From positions 1 through 64,000 of the forward strand of contig JAFVXH010000013.1 of the NCBI GenBank assembly GCA_017501225.1: 64,000 nt of DNA, given 5' to 3'. Within the stretch, counting starts at the first letter, position 1. Every line of letters starts with the position of its first letter. This document shows positions 26,548 to 37,620 of the stretch, piece after piece. The notes under the pieces were generated by a model. The model had not been told where the DNA came from. It ran no database searches and worked only from the letters and a program-made list of their open reading frames with translations. The position numbers were made by a program, and so were the translations under genes. Source of the DNA: Clostridia bacterium (lineage in GTDB: Bacteria; Bacillota; Clostridia; Oscillospirales; CAG-272).

Positions 26548-26582
26548 TAAAAATCAAGAGTGGGTTCTCCTGAAACCCACTC
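26548..26582 (-). terminator. Leader hairpin/attenuator before rimP
   Basis: Within the predicted rimP leader, about 20 nt after the likely start site, GAGTGGGTT/AACCCACTC forms a 9-bp stem with a 7-nt loop followed by TTGATTTTT. This has the form of an intrinsic terminator, so the operon, which encodes NusA, could be autoregulated by early termination. Confidence 0.55.
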
Positions 26583-26609
26583 CCATACTACTATACTCTA
26601 CCGTACAGT

Positions 26610-26638
26610 AGTATAACACACTTTTTTCCCCTTTGCAA
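26610..26638 (-). promoter_or_regulatory. Promoter of the rimP-nusA-infB operon
   Basis: TTGCAA (26638-26633), 17-bp spacer, TATACT (26615-26610) on the minus strand. A dyad ATACTACT (26585-26592)/AGTAGTAT (26607-26614) overlaps the -10 box and could be an operator. Confidence 0.75.
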
Positions 26639-26719
26639 CCCCTTTTTCAAATTTTTTTCATTTTTTATATAAATGGCGCAAAAAGCGCTCCGCTTTTTCC
26701 AAACAGAAGCCCGTTCCCC

Positions 26720-26749
26720 TTGACAAATTCAGCGTTTTTGTGATATAAT
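26720..26749 (+). promoter_or_regulatory. Promoter of the flavin reductase-cysS-gtrA unit
   Basis: TTGACA (26720-26725), 18-bp spacer, TATAAT (26744-26749), 48 bp before the ATG. It is divergent from the rimP promoter. Confidence 0.85.
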
Positions 26750-26796
26750 AAATAGAATAGAGGACCCCTTTATCACACAACAAGGAGGATGGCGAA

Positions 26797-27420
26797 ATGG
26801 CAAAGATCCAATGGCGTGGCGGCACGCTCCTCTCCCCCGTTCCCGCGGCACTGATTACCTGCTCGGACGGCAAGCGAAGGAACGTCTTTACCGTCGCGTG
26901 GACCGGCATCGTCTGCTCCGATCCTCCCAAAACCTACATTTCGGTGCGTCCCTCGCGCCACTCCTATGACATTCTCAAAAAAGGCGGCGTGTTTGCCATC
27001 AATCTCACCACAAAAGCACTTGCAAGACAGACCGATATGTGCGGCGTCTACACCGGCGCAAAGATGGATAAATTTGAGCGATGTCAGCTTTCTACCGAGC
27101 AGGCAAACGAGATCGATTGCCCGATTCTTCAAGACAGCCCCCTTGTGCTGGAATGCCGCGTTTGCGATATCATTCCCTTGGGATCTCACGATATGTTCCT
27201 TGCCGATATCCTTGCGGTTGACGTTGAGGATTCCCTTGTGGACGAGAGCGGTAAATTGCACCTCGAGCGCGCAGATCTGATCGCGTATTCACACGGCGGA
27301 TATTTTGAGCTCGGAAAGCAGATCGGCTCCTTCGGCTACGCCGTCCGCAAGAAAAAGAAGAAGCCGTCCCCCAAAAAAGCGGGACAAAAACGCACAAATC
27401 AAGAAAAAACCAACTCCTGA
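26797..27420 (+). CDS. Flavin reductase-like domain protein
   Basis: A 207-aa protein of the flavin reductase/FMN-binding split-barrel family. Recognisable segments are SPVPAALITCSD, NVFTVAWTGIVCSDPPKTYISVRPSRHSY (FMN contacts) and FAINLTTKALARQTD. The family includes NAD(P)H:flavin reductases and FMN-binding proteins of unknown role; the substrate is not assignable. The C-terminus is a Lys/Arg-rich tail (after residue 185) that looks disordered. ATG 26797 follows AAGGAGG. cysS starts 20 bp downstream. Confidence 0.87.
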   Translation: MAKIQWRGGTLLSPVPAALITCSDGKRRNVFTVAWTGIVCSDPPKTYISVRPSRHSYDILKKGGVFAINLTTKALARQTDMCGVYTGAKMDKFERCQLSTEQANEIDCPILQDSPLVLECRVCDIIPLGSHDMFLADILAVDVEDSLVDESGKLHLERADLIAYSHGGYFELGKQIGSFGYAVRKKKKKPSPKKAGQKRTNQEKTNS

Positions 27421-27439
27421 CAGAAAGGATGACCTGAAT

Positions 27440-28873
27440 ATGCAACTCTATAACTCTTTGACCAAAACGAAAGACACCTTTGTTCCCCACGAGGAGGGCA
27501 AGGTCAGCATGTATACCTGCGGTCCTACGGTTTATCATTTTGCGCACATTGGAAACCTGCGCACCTACATTATGGAGGATATTCTGGACCGCTATCTGCG
27601 TTACTCCGGATACGAGGTCAAGCGCGTCATGAACATCACCGACGTCGGACACCTGACCTCGGATGCCGACACGGGCGAGGACAAGATGCTCAAGGGCGCA
27701 AAGCGCGAGAAGAAAACCGTTATGGAGATCGCCGCGTTCTATACCGAAAAGTTCTTCGAGGACTGCCGAGCACTCAACATCCGCATCCCCGACGTCATCG
27801 AGCCCGCGACCTCCTGCATCGACGACTTTATCAAGGTCATCTCCTCTCTGATGGAAAAGGGATACGCGTACGAGGCAGGCGGCAATATCTATTTTGATAC
27901 CTCCAAGCTCTCCCAATACTACGTCTTCCACAACTTCGAGGAGGAGGACCTCGCCGTCGGCGTGCGTGAGGGCGTCGAGGAGGACGGAAACAAAAAGAAC
28001 AAGGCGGACTTTGTGCTTTGGTTCACCAAGTCCAAGTTTGACGATCAGGAGCTCAAATGGGATAGCCCCTGGGGCGTCGGTTACCCCGGTTGGCACATTG
28101 AGTGCTCCTGCATCAGCATGAAGCACGTAGGAGAGTATCTCGATATTCACTGCGGCGGCATTGATAACGCCTTCCCCCATCATACCAACGAGATCGCGCA
28201 ATCCGAGGCGTACCTCGGACACAAGTGGTGCAATTGGTGGATGCACGTTCTGCATCTGAATACCAATTCGGGTAAGATGAGCAAATCCACGGGCGAGTTT
28301 TTGACCGTATCTCTCTTGCAATCCAAGGGATATACCCCCATGGAATACCGCTTCTTCTGCCTGCAATCCCATTACCGCAAGTCACTTGTGTTCTCCTATG
28401 AAAACATGGACAACGCCAAGATCGCGTACAAAAAGCTGATCTCCAAGATCGCTGCCCTGGATCCCTCGGGCGAGATCGACAGAGAGACGTTTGACGCGCA
28501 GAAGGCAAGCTTTGTCAAGGCGCTGGACAACGACCTGAACACCTCCCTGGCAGTCACTGCGATCTACGACGTCCTGAAGGCAAAGACCAACGGCGCTACG
28601 AAACGCGCGCTTCTTGCGGACTTCGACCGGGTTCTGGCGCTTGACCTGCTCCAAAACGCCGACGCGCTCCGCGACGCGCAAAAGGAGGAGGCACCTGCGA
28701 ACAAGAGTCCCCTTGCCGAAAAGATCGAGGCAATGATCGAGGCAAGACGCATGGCAAAGAAGGAAAAGAACTACGCCGAGGCAGACCGCATCCGTGCAGA
28801 GCTTTCTGCGATGGGCGTAACCCTGATCGATACCAAGGACGGAACCACCTATACAGTCGAGGGAGAGGCATAA
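27440..28873 (+). CDS. cysS: Cysteinyl-tRNA synthetase
   Basis: Class I aminoacyl-tRNA synthetase, 477 aa. The zinc cysteine is in MYTCGPTVY near residues 22-30, the HIGH-type motif is HIGN near 36, the further zinc ligands are in WHIECSCIS near 220, and KMSKS is near 277. The C-terminal anticodon-binding part has ARRMAKKEKNYAEADRIR. ATG 27440 gives the standard N-terminus (MQLYNSLTKTKDTFVP); a longer open frame upstream overlaps the flavin reductase gene and is not used. The stop overlaps the gtrA start (TAATG). Confidence 0.97.
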   Translation: MQLYNSLTKTKDTFVPHEEGKVSMYTCGPTVYHFAHIGNLRTYIMEDILDRYLRYSGYEVKRVMNITDVGHLTSDADTGEDKMLKGAKREKKTVMEIAAFYTEKFFEDCRALNIRIPDVIEPATSCIDDFIKVISSLMEKGYAYEAGGNIYFDTSKLSQYYVFHNFEEEDLAVGVREGVEEDGNKKNKADFVLWFTKSKFDDQELKWDSPWGVGYPGWHIECSCISMKHVGEYLDIHCGGIDNAFPHHTNEIAQSEAYLGHKWCNWWMHVLHLNTNSGKMSKSTGEFLTVSLLQSKGYTPMEYRFFCLQSHYRKSLVFSYENMDNAKIAYKKLISKIAALDPSGEIDRETFDAQKASFVKALDNDLNTSLAVTAIYDVLKAKTNGATKRALLADFDRVLALDLLQNADALRDAQKEEAPANKSPLAEKIEAMIEARRMAKKEKNYAEADRIRAELSAMGVTLIDTKDGTTYTVEGEA

Positions 28874-29319
28874 TGGAAAAGATTAAGGAGATTTTGAAGA
28901 AAAATCGCTCGATTATCCTTTATCTCCTATTTGGAGGACTGACGACTGTTGTGGATCTTGCTATCCGTTTTTCGCTGTATCTGATCGATATTGAGATCAC
29001 GGTGGGAGATATCAACCTCTACCGCCGTGCGGTGGACGTTCTTGCATGGATCTGCGCCGTTCTGTTCGCCTTTTATACCAACCGTATCTGGGTGTTCGGA
29101 AGCACCGCAAAGGGATTTGTCCCGATCCTGCGGGAGCTTGTTGCCTTTGCGGGCGGCAGAATCGGTACCTTCTTGCTTCAGGAGGGGATTCTGTTCCTGT
29201 TCTGCAATATCCTGCACCAAAACGATTTCGTCTGGTCCGTCATCGCGGCAGTCCTTGTCGTCATCCTCAATTACGTCATCAGTAAGCTCCTCGTTTTTCG
29301 GAGCAAGAAAGAAAATTGA
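28873..29319 (+). CDS. GtrA family membrane protein
   Basis: A 148-aa integral membrane protein with four predicted membrane segments and the GtrA-type motifs YLLFGGLTTVVDLAI near residue 17, FAFYTNRIWVFGS near 64 and NYVISKLLVFRS near 132. GtrA-family proteins are linked to movement of lipid-linked sugars for surface polysaccharide modification; the role here is inferred only. It overlaps cysS by one base and is followed by a bidirectional-looking terminator. Confidence 0.87.
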   Translation: MEKIKEILKKNRSIILYLLFGGLTTVVDLAIRFSLYLIDIEITVGDINLYRRAVDVLAWICAVLFAFYTNRIWVFGSTAKGFVPILRELVAFAGGRIGTFLLQEGILFLFCNILHQNDFVWSVIAAVLVVILNYVISKLLVFRSKKEN

Positions 29320-29334
29320 GCCGCTTTCAAAACA

Positions 29335-29370
29335 AAAAGCCGATGTGATTTCACATCGGCTTTTCCTTTT
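29335..29370. terminator. Bidirectional terminator between gtrA and the XRE gene
   Basis: A 14-bp perfect stem, AAAAGCCGATGTGA/TCACATCGGCTTTT, with a 2-nt loop, T-rich on both exits (TTTTCCTTTT on plus, TTTTTGTTTT on minus), between convergent genes. Confidence 0.92.
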
Positions 29371-29393
29371 ATTTAGCACAAAAATCCGCTCCC

Positions 29394-29615
29394 TTACGCT
29401 TTGGGGGCTTCTTCGTCCTTTACGTATTCGATGATATCGCAAAGATCACAGTCAAGCGCTGCGCAGATACGGTCTAAAATGTAACCGTCGTAACGGACTA
29501 CGCGGTTTTTATAGTATCGGTCGATCGTTTGAAATTTAACCTCACATCTCTTTGCCAGCTCGTATCTTGTGATGCCGTGCTGATCCAAATATTTGTCTAT
29601 CGTCAGTCTGATCAC
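29394..29615 (-). CDS. XRE/Cro-type helix-turn-helix regulator
   Basis: A small DNA-binding protein of 73-75 aa. DKYLDQHGITRYELAKRCEVKFQTIDRYYKN forms the helix-turn-helix, and the C-terminal half LDRICAALDCDLCDIIEYV is typical of single-domain Cro/C1 regulators. GTG 29615 is preferred because GGGGAGG lies 7 nt upstream of it, while ATG 29621 abuts the same ribosome site; a TTG at 29660 is unlikely. GGTATATA repeats upstream may be its operator. Confidence 0.8.
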   Translation of the reverse strand: MIRLTIDKYLDQHGITRYELAKRCEVKFQTIDRYYKNRVVRYDGYILDRICAALDCDLCDIIEYVKDEEAPKA

Positions 29616-29644
29616 TCTCATCCCTCCCCTTGATATATATTTTA

Positions 29645-29706
29645 TTAGATATATACCCAATCGACAATTTCTTTATTTTGGTATATACTTATATAGGTAT
29701 ATATCA
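29645..29706. promoter_or_regulatory. Operator-like GGTATATA repeats
   Basis: GGTATATAC (29680-29688) and GGTATATAT (29696-29704) in direct orientation, plus GGTATATAT on the opposite strand (29657-29649), all between the XRE gene and the divergent SLOG fragment. Spacing and placement suggest autorepressor half-sites. Confidence 0.45.
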
Positions 29707-29723
29707 AAAAGTGAGGTTTATGC

Positions 29724-29954
29724 ATGAAATTACTGATTGCCGGATCAAGGAGTATTCAAAATTTTGATCTGTCACCCACATCCATCGCCTGTTTATTTAA
29801 GGAGGTTCATTCTCTTTTCCTTTACTCTTTTAAATCAAAAACCGTCGATTTTCGTCCCAAAAAGATTGTTAAAAAATTGTTGATTTCCAAAGGCTTTTGC
29901 CACCTTTTGTCGCTTTTTGCACTTTCATTAGATAAAATTTCCAAAAGCCCTTGA
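29724..29954 (+). pseudogene. 5' remnant of a SLOG-family gene
   Basis: ATG 29724, with GTGAGG upstream, opens a 76-codon frame. Only the first 18 residues (MKLLIAGSRSIQNFDLSP) look protein-like: they match the typical first strand and loop of the YspA/DUF2493 branch of SLOG proteins. The remainder is a low-complexity A/T-rich translation that runs into the cspA promoter. The best reading is a gene truncated by deletion, leaving its start next to the XRE regulator. Confidence 0.5.
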
Positions 29955-29979
29955 CAATCCACCTTCGGTATGCTATAAT
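29951..29979 (+). promoter_or_regulatory. Promoter of the cold-shock gene
   Basis: TTGACA (29951-29956), 17-bp spacer, TATAAT (29974-29979). The predicted 5' leader is about 115 nt, long as in many csp mRNAs, and contains an ACCGCC/GGCGGT hairpin near 30027-30042. Confidence 0.87.
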
Positions 29980-30101
29980 CTGTAAAGTATTCGCAAAATG
30001 ATGCTCTCTCTGTCCCGTGTATGCACCGCCAATCGGCGGTACGAAAATCGGCGCTTTGTGTTTTCCGGGTACGCATTCAAATTTTTATGGAGGTACCCGA
30101 C

Positions 30102-30320
30102 ATGAATAAAGGTACAGTTAAGTGGTTCAATGCAGAAAAAGGCTACGGCTTCATTTCCAACGACGAGGGCGGCGACGACATTTTCGTTCACTTCTCCTCG
30201 ATTCAGGTTGAGGGCTTCAAGACTCTGACCGAGGGCCAGAAGGTCACCTTCGAAACTGAAACCGATCCTAAGAACAGCGCAAAGCTCAGAGCTGTCAACG
30301 TCACTCCGATCGCAGAGTAA
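30102..30320 (+). CDS. Cold-shock protein (CspA family)
   Basis: A 72-aa single cold-shock domain that binds single-stranded RNA and DNA. RNP1 KGYGFI is at about residues 14-19 and RNP2 DIFVHFS near 28-34. The start KGTVKWFN and the end AVNVTPI are standard. ATG 30102 follows TGGAGG. The 245-bp repeat follows 20 bp after the stop. Confidence 0.95.
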   Translation: MNKGTVKWFNAEKGYGFISNDEGGDDIFVHFSSIQVEGFKTLTEGQKVTFETETDPKNSAKLRAVNVTPIAE

Positions 30321-30339
30321 TATTGAATTAAAAAAGAAT

Positions 30340-30583
30340 GTGTGGGGGAGCTTTTTGTAAAAGCTCCCCCACACCCCCGCAAAACCTTTTGGGAAAGGGT
30401 TTATAAAATCAAATTTGAAGCTGCTGTACCCCGTTCTTTGCTTTGGCAAGGATAGAGCACAGCAGCTTATTTTTTATTGTATCCCCTTTTTGCAAGGTTC
30501 TTGGGGGTGTCGGGACCTTCTTGCAAGAAGGTCCTGACAAAAAACAGGGGAGCTTTTACTAAAAGCTCCCCCACGTTCTTTTT
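30340..30583. repeat. 245-bp palindromic intergenic element, copy 2
   Basis: Second copy of the element at 20124-20370, differing at a handful of positions (GTACCCCG for GTGCCTCG, TTGGCAAG for TTAGCAAG) and in the right terminal hairpin. Here that hairpin is GGGGAGCTTTT/AAAAGCTCCCC, matching the left one, while copy 1 has GGGGTGCTTTT/AAAAGCACCCC. It also lies between convergent genes (cold-shock gene and lipoprotein). Confidence 0.85.
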
Positions 30584-30591
30584 ATTACCCC

Positions 30592-31239
30592 TCACAGCCT
30601 TCCGCCGGTGAAGGAATCGAGATACCAATTCCCGTCATCACCAAGAGTCAGGCGGAGGCGAACGGAGCGAACGGCCTGCGGCTCGTCCTCGTTCCACGCG
30701 TTCACGGTCACGTAGCACGCCTTTGCGTTGCTCGGTCTTGTGATCTTCATAGTAGAATAATCATAGACGATCATGCCGGCATAGAGCGGCTGTGCGTCCT
30801 CGGACTGATAAATCCACTGCTCGTCCTCCCGGTATTTCGCCATTGCGACCTCCACACCGCCAATTCCCGTGATGGCATGTCCCTCGAACGCCATGGGATA
30901 GAGGACCTCCTCCAGATACGCCTTGCTGTAAACCTTCTCTGCAGCGGTCTTGATATCGTGGATCGTCAGGAATTTGGCGTAATCGGTCACGATCTCGTAC
31001 CCATTTTGCGAGAAATTGTAATAAAGGTGTGAAAATTCGGCATAGAGAGAATCCCGCGCGTAAACGGGAAGCCCCGCACCGTAGAAAACCGTATTGATCT
31101 CGTGAGATGCCTCAACCAGCTCTACCACGCGATCGTAGATCTGCTCGATCTTGGGTGCCTTCCCTCCGCATGAGGAAAGAGTAAGGCTGCTCGAAAGAAG
31201 CAGAAGAACAGCAAGTGCTGCACAAACCAATCGTTTCAT
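30592..31239 (-). CDS. Putative lipoprotein downstream of gyrA
   Basis: A 215-aa protein with a type II signal peptide (MKRLVCAALAVLLLLSSS, lipobox TLSSC, Cys24), so it is probably anchored outside the membrane. The mature part begins with a helical stretch and contains a segment (FLTIHDIKTAAEKVYSKAYL) resembling domains of uncharacterised Clostridia lipoproteins. No catalytic motif was recognised. It lies 15 bp downstream of gyrA and is probably the last gene of that operon. Confidence 0.75.
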   Translation of the reverse strand: MKRLVCAALAVLLLLSSSLTLSSCGGKAPKIEQIYDRVVELVEASHEINTVFYGAGLPVYARDSLYAEFSHLYYNFSQNGYEIVTDYAKFLTIHDIKTAAEKVYSKAYLEEVLYPMAFEGHAITGIGGVEVAMAKYREDEQWIYQSEDAQPLYAGMIVYDYSTMKITRPSNAKACYVTVNAWNEDEPQAVRSVRLRLTLGDDGNWYLDSFTGGRL

Positions 31240-31254
31240 AAAAGTATCCTTTTA

Positions 31255-33831
31255 TCAGTTTTCAGACTCCTCAGTCACACCCTCGGCGGTGGGAGCTTCA
31301 ACAGCTTCCGCTTCGACGGCATCCGTCTCTGCGTCAGCGCTCTCTGCTTGCTCGCCCGCGTTCTCCTCCTCGATGGTGGGAGTCGTGGTAAAGTTCACAA
31401 GCGACTGATCCTCGCCAAGACGCATTACGATGACGCCGCCGGCACTGCGAGAACGGCTGGGAACGCCGGATACGGGTGTGCGGATGATGGTACCCGTATC
31501 GGTGATCATCATAATATCCTGCCCGTCACTGACCGCCGCGATACCGGTCAAAGCACCGCTCTTTTCGGTCAGGTTGTAGCAGGTGACACCGTAGCCGCCA
31601 CGATTCTTCATCAGGCGGAAGTCCTCGAACGGACTGCGCTTTCCGAATCCGTTCTCGGTGATGCAGAGCAGCTCCTTGCCCTCCTCGACCACGCAAACAC
31701 CAACGACGTAGTCGTCATCGCGCAGACGGATACCGCGCACACCGCGTGCCGTACGTCCCATTGCGCGCACGTTGCACTCGGAGAAGCGGACCGCCTGACC
31801 TTGGCGCGTTGCCAGCATCAGATCACACTCACCGTGCGTTGCGACCACGAAGACGAGCTCGTCGCCCTCGTCGAGGTTGAGCGCGATCTTTCCGCCCTTG
31901 CGCTGATATTCATACTCGGAAAGCAGGGTTCTCTTGATGACACCCTTCTTCGTAACCATGGTCAGATAGCTCTGGTCGTCAAAGGCATCTACGCTGATGC
32001 AAGCCGTGATCTTCTCGCCCTCGCTAAGCTCGAGGATGTTGACAAGATTCTGTCCCTTAGCGGTTCTTCCCGCCTCGGGGATCAGGTACGCCTTGCGCAT
32101 CTGCACCTTACCAGTGTTGGTGAACATCATCAGATAAGAGTGGCTGTTGACCGCGATGACCTTTTCGATAAAGTCTTCCTCTTTGGTCGCCATACCGATG
32201 ATGCCTCTGCCGCCTCTGTGCTGTGCGGAGTAGGTGTCGGCGGGCTGACGCTTGATATATCCCGCGTGCGTCAGGGTAATGACGCAGTTGTGACGCTCGA
32301 TCAGATCCTCAAGAATGATTTCCTGCTCAGCCGCCACGATCTCGGTGCGGCGTTCATCCGCATACTTGTGCTTGATCTCAAGCATCTCGTTCTTGATGAT
32401 CTCCTTGATCTTGCCCATGTCGGCGAGGATCGCCTCCAGCTCGGCGATCAGATTCTTCAGGCGGAGCAGCTCGTTCTCGATCTTATCACGCTCCATACCG
32501 GTCAGCTTTCCGAGCGTCATCTCGACGATCGCCTGCGCCTGAACGTCACTCAGACCAAATCTCTCCATCAGAGCGATCTTGGACTCGGGAATAGAGGGAG
32601 AACGCTTCATGATGGAAACGATCTCGTCGATGTTATCCAGCGCGATATGATAGCCCTCGAAGATATGCGCTCTTGCCTTTGCCTTTTCCAGATCGAATTG
32701 CGTGCGGCGAATGATCACCTGCTCCTGATGCTCGATGTAAAGGTCCAGGATGTTGGCAAGATTTAAGACCTTGGGCTCACCTGCCACGATGGCAAGCATA
32801 TTGACTGCGAAGGTGCTTTGCAGCTGGGTGAATTTATAGAGCTGATTGAGCACGACCTGCGGATTTGCGTCGCGGCGGTATTCCACCACGATACGCATGC
32901 CGTCGCGTCCCGATTCGTCGCGCAGATCGGTGATTCCCTCGATCTTTTTCTCCTTTGCGCACGTCGCGATGGACTCGCAAAGCACGCTCTTGTTGACGCC
33001 GTAAGGGATCTCGGTAAAGACGATGCGTCTTTCCTCCTCCTCGATCTCTGCCTTGGAGCGGACCATGATGTGTCCCTTACCCGTCAGATATGCCTGGCGA
33101 ATGCCGTTGATGCCGTAAATGGTGGCATAGGTCGGGAAATCGGGGCCCTTGATATACTCCATCAGATCAAGGATCGAGCATTCGGGATTGTCCATGCGGA
33201 AGACCGTGGCGTCAATGACCTCTCCAAGGTTATGGGGAGGAATATTGGTCGCCATACCGACCGCGATTCCCATCGATCCGTTGACAAGGAGATTGGGGAA
33301 GCGCGAGGGAAGCACCGTAGGCTCCTGCAATCTGTTATCAAAGTTGGGCGCCATCGGCACGACGTTCTTGTCCAGATCGCGCATCATCTCGTCGGCAATG
33401 CGATCCATTCTCGCCTCGGTATAACGGTAAGCCGCTGCACCGTCGCCGTCCACAGAACCGAAGTTTCCGTGTCCCTCCACCAGAGGATAGCGATAGGAGA
33501 AGGGCTGTGCCATACGTACCATGGTGTCGTAAACCGCGCTATCGCCGTGCGGATGATAGCGTCCGAGCACGTTACCGACCGTGGTCGCAGACTTCCGGAA
33601 GGGCTTTGCATGCACAAGACCGTCCTCGTACATCGCGTACAGAATACGCCTCTGTCCGGGCTTCATACCGTCACGCACGTCTGGAAGTGCGCGCGACATG
33701 ATGACCGACATGGAGTATTCGATGAAGGATTTTTTGACCTCCCTCTCCATTCCGACCTCTACGATTTTTTGGTTTTCAAACAGTTTGATTTCCTGCTCAC
33801 GTTCCAGGTTTTTGTCTTTTTCTCTTGCCAC
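31255..33831 (-). CDS. gyrA: DNA gyrase subunit A
   Basis: Breakage-reunion subunit of gyrase, 858 aa. The N-terminal [20 protein letters not shown] is near residues 36-55, the quinolone-pocket stretch [18 protein letters not shown] is near 93-110 with the usual Ser and Asp, and the catalytic tyrosine is in AAYRYTEAR near 133-141. The C-terminal beta-pinwheel carries the GyrA box (QHRGGRG near 557). An acidic Glu/Ala-rich tail of about 40 residues follows. It is separated from gyrB by mreC and mreD. Confidence 0.97.
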   Translation of the reverse strand: MAREKDKNLEREQEIKLFENQKIVEVGMEREVKKSFIEYSMSVIMSRALPDVRDGMKPGQRRILYAMYEDGLVHAKPFRKSATTVGNVLGRYHPHGDSAVYDTMVRMAQPFSYRYPLVEGHGNFGSVDGDGAAAYRYTEARMDRIADEMMRDLDKNVVPMAPNFDNRLQEPTVLPSRFPNLLVNGSMGIAVGMATNIPPHNLGEVIDATVFRMDNPECSILDLMEYIKGPDFPTYATIYGINGIRQAYLTGKGHIMVRSKAEIEEEERRIVFTEIPYGVNKSVLCESIATCAKEKKIEGITDLRDESGRDGMRIVVEYRRDANPQVVLNQLYKFTQLQSTFAVNMLAIVAGEPKVLNLANILDLYIEHQEQVIIRRTQFDLEKAKARAHIFEGYHIALDNIDEIVSIMKRSPSIPESKIALMERFGLSDVQAQAIVEMTLGKLTGMERDKIENELLRLKNLIAELEAILADMGKIKEIIKNEMLEIKHKYADERRTEIVAAEQEIILEDLIERHNCVITLTHAGYIKRQPADTYSAQHRGGRGIIGMATKEEDFIEKVIAVNSHSYLMMFTNTGKVQMRKAYLIPEAGRTAKGQNLVNILELSEGEKITACISVDAFDDQSYLTMVTKKGVIKRTLLSEYEYQRKGGKIALNLDEGDELVFVVATHGECDLMLATRQGQAVRFSECNVRAMGRTARGVRGIRLRDDDYVVGVCVVEEGKELLCITENGFGKRSPFEDFRLMKNRGGYGVTCYNLTEKSGALTGIAAVSDGQDIMMITDTGTIIRTPVSGVPSRSRSAGGVIVMRLGEDQSLVNFTTTPTIEEENAGEQAESADAETDAVEAEAVEAPTAEGVTEESEN

Positions 33832-33895
33832 AGTGATACCCTTCCTGTCTTTGTGTCTTATAGTTTGATTTCAAATCGAATTTACAAAAGCATGA

Positions 33896-34447
33896 TCAGA
33901 TTCCCGATCCCTTTTCCGCCAACAGAGAGCAGAGAAGCTTGATCGGATAATATAGTGCGCAACCGCAAAGGGCGGTTACGAGAAATTCCGGTAAAATGAC
34001 GTTGAGTAGAATGCTTGGCAGATTGATCTGCTCAAGGCTGATACAGAGATACGTGATACTCATAACGCTCCGCAAAAGGAGCGCGATCCCGAAGGACACG
34101 AGGAACACCGTGATCCGCTTTGGCCGGATCGCACGTGCGTAATGCCCCACCAGATACCCGCAAAAGAGGTAAAAGACGGGAAGCAGCGTAAGTCCCGTTC
34201 CGCCCAGAGCCTCAATCAGAACGCCTGCCGCGATTCCGTGAACGGCACCAGCAAAGCGACCGAGGAAAAATCCCACGCCCACCACAAGGCAGAACGTCAG
34301 ATCCGGCACGATCCCAAAGGGGCGGTAGCGTCCGAATACACAGACCTGCAAAAGTGAAACGACAAGGAGCCCCAACGATAGAACCAGAAGATGGCGCAAA
34401 ATGACCTTACGCGATTGCGCGATGCTTCCAAGGAAAAATTTTGCCAT
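33896..34447 (-). CDS. mreD: Rod-shape protein MreD
   Basis: A 183-aa polytopic membrane protein with about five or six hydrophobic segments. PDLTFCLVVGVGFFLGRFAGAVHGIAAG is the MreD-type conserved stretch, here interrupted by no charged residue except Arg. It works with MreC in the elongasome. It directly follows mreC; mreB is not in the window. Identity rests on hydrophobicity pattern, this stretch and the mreC neighbour. Confidence 0.85.
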   Translation of the reverse strand: MAKFFLGSIAQSRKVILRHLLVLSLGLLVVSLLQVCVFGRYRPFGIVPDLTFCLVVGVGFFLGRFAGAVHGIAAGVLIEALGGTGLTLLPVFYLFCGYLVGHYARAIRPKRITVFLVSFGIALLLRSVMSITYLCISLEQINLPSILLNVILPEFLVTALCGCALYYPIKLLCSLLAEKGSGI

Positions 34448-34466
34448 GCGCCCTCCTTCTTTTCAC

Positions 34467-35297
34467 TTAGCCTTCCGTGTATCCCGTGACGATCATCACG
34501 TACTGAAGCGAGGAAAAGTCCACCGGGGATTCCACCGTTGCCTCCATGGTGCGGCTGTATTCGTCCACACCTACGGAAATCACCTTGCCGATGACAAGAT
34601 CGGCGGGATAGATGCTGTTGATGCCAACCGAGAGAATGATATCTCCCACCTCGACATCCCCGCTGCTCTGTCCGTTGGAGAAGGTGCAGTATCCGTCGTT
34701 GCGAATGCTGAATTCGCCATTGATCTGTCCAACCTCTCCCGAACGCTGTACGTAAGCGCCCACCGTGCGCGAGGTATCAAGAACGGTGGAAACCTTGCAC
34801 CAATTCAGCCCCACCTCGCTCACGCTTCCGACGATCCCCTCCTTGACGACGACCGCCATGTTGAGCTGAATTCCGTGAATGCTTCCGCGGTTTAAGGTGA
34901 AGGTGGTCATGTAGCTTCCGCTCTCGCGGCTGATGATCATTGCCTCCTCAAAGGAAAACCCGGGATGCTTCTGCTTCATGCTCAGATACTCCCTCAGGCG
35001 CGCGTTCTCCGCCTCCAGAAGCTGAGCTCTACGGAGCTGCTCCTCCTGGGCTGAGATCTGCTCCTGCAACGCCTTGTTTTGCGCCTCCAGGGAATCGATG
35101 GACTGAAAATAGCGTCCAAAGCCCTCGACTGCGTTTACAATGCTTGTCACACACCAGCGCGCGGGAGCCGTTACGGTTCCGAGGATGTTCCTTGTCAGCG
35201 CCGTGTACCCCATCAGGGAAAGCGTGGACGTGACGGAGCAGAACGCGACGGCAACGCATAGGCAGATGAGGAAAAACTTATTTTGAAACAGCTTCAT
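34467..35297 (-). CDS. mreC: Rod-shape protein MreC
   Basis: A 276-aa bitopic protein. One N-terminal membrane segment (about residues 7-30) is followed by a coiled coil (SLEAQNKALQEQISAQEEQL region, about 66-100) and the two beta-barrel subdomains with TFTLNRGSIHGIQLNMAVV and VGDIILSVGINSIYPADLVIG. It bridges cell-wall synthases and the MreB cytoskeleton. Lying between gyrB and gyrA, it is in an unusual position. Confidence 0.93.
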   Translation of the reverse strand: MKLFQNKFFLICLCVAVAFCSVTSTLSLMGYTALTRNILGTVTAPARWCVTSIVNAVEGFGRYFQSIDSLEAQNKALQEQISAQEEQLRRAQLLEAENARLREYLSMKQKHPGFSFEEAMIISRESGSYMTTFTLNRGSIHGIQLNMAVVVKEGIVGSVSEVGLNWCKVSTVLDTSRTVGAYVQRSGEVGQINGEFSIRNDGYCTFSNGQSSGDVEVGDIILSVGINSIYPADLVIGKVISVGVDEYSRTMEATVESPVDFSSLQYVMIVTGYTEG

Positions 35298-35349
35298 TCT
35301 CTCATCCTCCTTTTCGTATTATCCGTGCGTTTCGTTGAAATTCTGTGCG

Positions 35350-37335
<1,986 letters not shown>

Positions 37336-37352
37336 TTATCAGATTGCTTTTT

Positions 37353-37619
37353 TTATGAAATTCCAATTCCAAACTGCTTCGCTCTCCCGATCAAGGCTGC
37401 CGTAGATAGCTGGGAAAAGCAAACGCGGTATCTTCCGCCCTCGCGGTAGAGAATAAAGGATTTTGGAATTTCCTCCGAGGCAAACTCAACGCTTTTGATC
37501 CTGTCCGCCTCTGAAAGATATTTTTTTGTGATTGCCGAAACCGTTGCGGTATCCGCATCAAAGATGCCTACGATATCCCGCTTTCGGATGTTTTGATTGT
37601 TGCCTACGTGTAGATACAT
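37353..37619 (-). CDS. remB: Extracellular matrix regulator RemB (DUF370)
   Basis: An 88-aa protein of the RemB/DUF370 group (YaaB position). MYLHVGNNQNIRKRDIVGIF at the N-terminus is close to the B. subtilis sequence and the gene keeps its position next to gyrB. RemA/RemB act in matrix gene control in Bacillus; the role in this lineage is unknown. Start ATG 37619 gives the conserved N-terminus; a longer frame from 37655 adds only a basic tail without family similarity. Confidence 0.88.
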   Translation of the reverse strand: MYLHVGNNQNIRKRDIVGIFDADTATVSAITKKYLSEADRIKSVEFASEEIPKSFILYREGGRYRVCFSQLSTAALIGRAKQFGIGIS

Positions 37620-37620
37620 G

